22,483 nucleotides of DNA, taken from NCBI GenBank assembly GCA_050944055.1, contig JBMNQI010000038.1:1-22483 (forward strand), read 5' to 3'. Under the pieces are notes generated by a model that saw only the letters and a program-made list of their open reading frames with translations, had not been told where the DNA came from and made no database searches. This DNA is from JBMNQI01 sp050944055. Lineage in GTDB: Bacteria > Bacillota > Clostridia > Oscillospirales > Oscillospiraceae. A program made the position numbers and the translations under genes. Shown in pieces: positions 22,117 to 22,483 of this stretch (its first letter is position 1; each line of letters starts with the position of its first letter).

Positions 22117-22483
22117 TCATCCCGCGGCACGGCCGGCAGTTTTAAACGCAGTATCAAGCATATTCCCGATAAATATGCCGTAGCCCCTCGTAGGATCGTT
22201 CACCATCACGTGCGTAACCGCCCCGATTATCATGCCGTCCTGAATAATAGGGCAACCGCTCATGCCCTGCACGATGCCTCCCGTTTTGCTCAGCAGCTTT
22301 TCGTCGGTAATAACGATAGAGTAATTTCTATAGCTGTCCTTATTGTAAAGATCAACTTTTTCGATTTCTATCGTGTATTCGCCTACGATATCGTCCTCAA
22401 TGTTCGCCAGAATTATGGCGCTGCCTTTGCGCACATCTTTTCCGCTTGCCACCGGTATTGCCGAACCCTCCCACGCGGCGCCG
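22117..22483 (-). CDS. spoIVB: SpoIVB peptidase (S55), C-terminal part; 5' end outside window
   Basis: SpoIVB is the forespore-secreted serine peptidase that triggers cleavage of pro-sigma-K by SpoIVFB across the outer forespore membrane. Only about the last 121 residues are in the window; the frame is open to the edge (22482) and the GTG at 22452 is internal. The visible part is the S55 catalytic end, with LLSKTGGIVQGMSGCPIIQDG and VTHVMVNDPTRGYGIFIGNML. The serine in GMSG is the expected nucleophile; the residue two later, Ser in the B. subtilis enzyme as I recall it, is Cys here. The catalytic His and any PDZ domain lie outside. The location directly upstream of spo0A is the conserved Firmicutes arrangement. 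Confidence 0.93.
   Translation of the reverse strand, partial: GAAWEGSAIPVASGKDVRKGSAIILANIEDDIVGEYTIEIEKVDLYNKDSYRNYSIVITDEKLLSKTGGIVQGMSGCPIIQDGMIIGAVTHVMVNDPTRGYGIFIGNMLDTAFKTAGRAAG

Noticed and set aside
1..22483. Mobile elements, CRISPR arrays or phage genes
   Set aside because: No transposase, integrase, spaced repeat array or terminal inverted repeats were seen; the accessory-looking module at 10984-15516 has no insertion marks.

Overview
The window reads as a chromosomal segment from a spore-forming Firmicute (Clostridia, probably near the Oscillospiraceae/Ruminococcaceae). The pointers are Spo0A next to the SpoIVB peptidase, LL-diaminopimelate aminotransferase (DapL), a [4Fe-4S] Bacillus-type PurF, GTP-dependent PEP carboxykinase, a YabE-like G5/3D protein beside rsmA, strong GGAGG ribosome binding sites, TTG starts and compact intrinsic terminators. 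No phage, IS element, CRISPR array or rRNA is visible. One tRNA (Pro, UGG) is present.

Layout. (1) 1-680: 3' part of trmD, closed by a terminator. (2) 681-1272: AT-rich intergenic stretch with tandem T(T/A)ACT(T/A) boxes before a TATAAT, a second good promoter, and a GC-rich structured segment ending in a T-run (candidate small RNA or leader). (3) 1273-5948, plus strand: G5/3D cell-wall protein, rsmA, pckG and an EamA-type transporter, separated by promoters and terminators. (4) 6003-9976, minus strand: an uncharacterised 142-aa protein, a double-OB SSB-like protein, ThpR 2H phosphoesterase, ZIP metal transporter and asnS. (5) 10187-10915: FabG-like SDR. (6) 10984-15516: accessory-looking catabolic module. 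A LysR regulator diverges from amidohydrolase 1 - sugar-type substrate-binding lipoprotein - amidohydrolase 2. Amidohydrolase 2 keeps the metal ligands of gamma-resorcylate-type aromatic acid decarboxylases. No ABC permease or ATPase accompanies the binding protein. (7) 15562-20815, minus strand: tight purF-dapF-dapL-glmS operon linking purine, lysine/peptidoglycan and amino-sugar synthesis. (8) 21024-21099: tRNA-Pro with a consensus promoter. (9) 21223-22483: spo0A and the 3' end of spoIVB.

Most genes are housekeeping. The best candidates for something new are the LysR/decarboxylase/orphan binding-protein module, the Spo0A whose receiver lacks one conserved acidic residue and has Arg for the conserved Lys, the structured RNA candidate before the G5/3D gene, and a consensus promoter whose -10 lies in the loop of the preceding gene's terminator. 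Functional assignments rest on motifs and remembered family sequences; no database search was possible.
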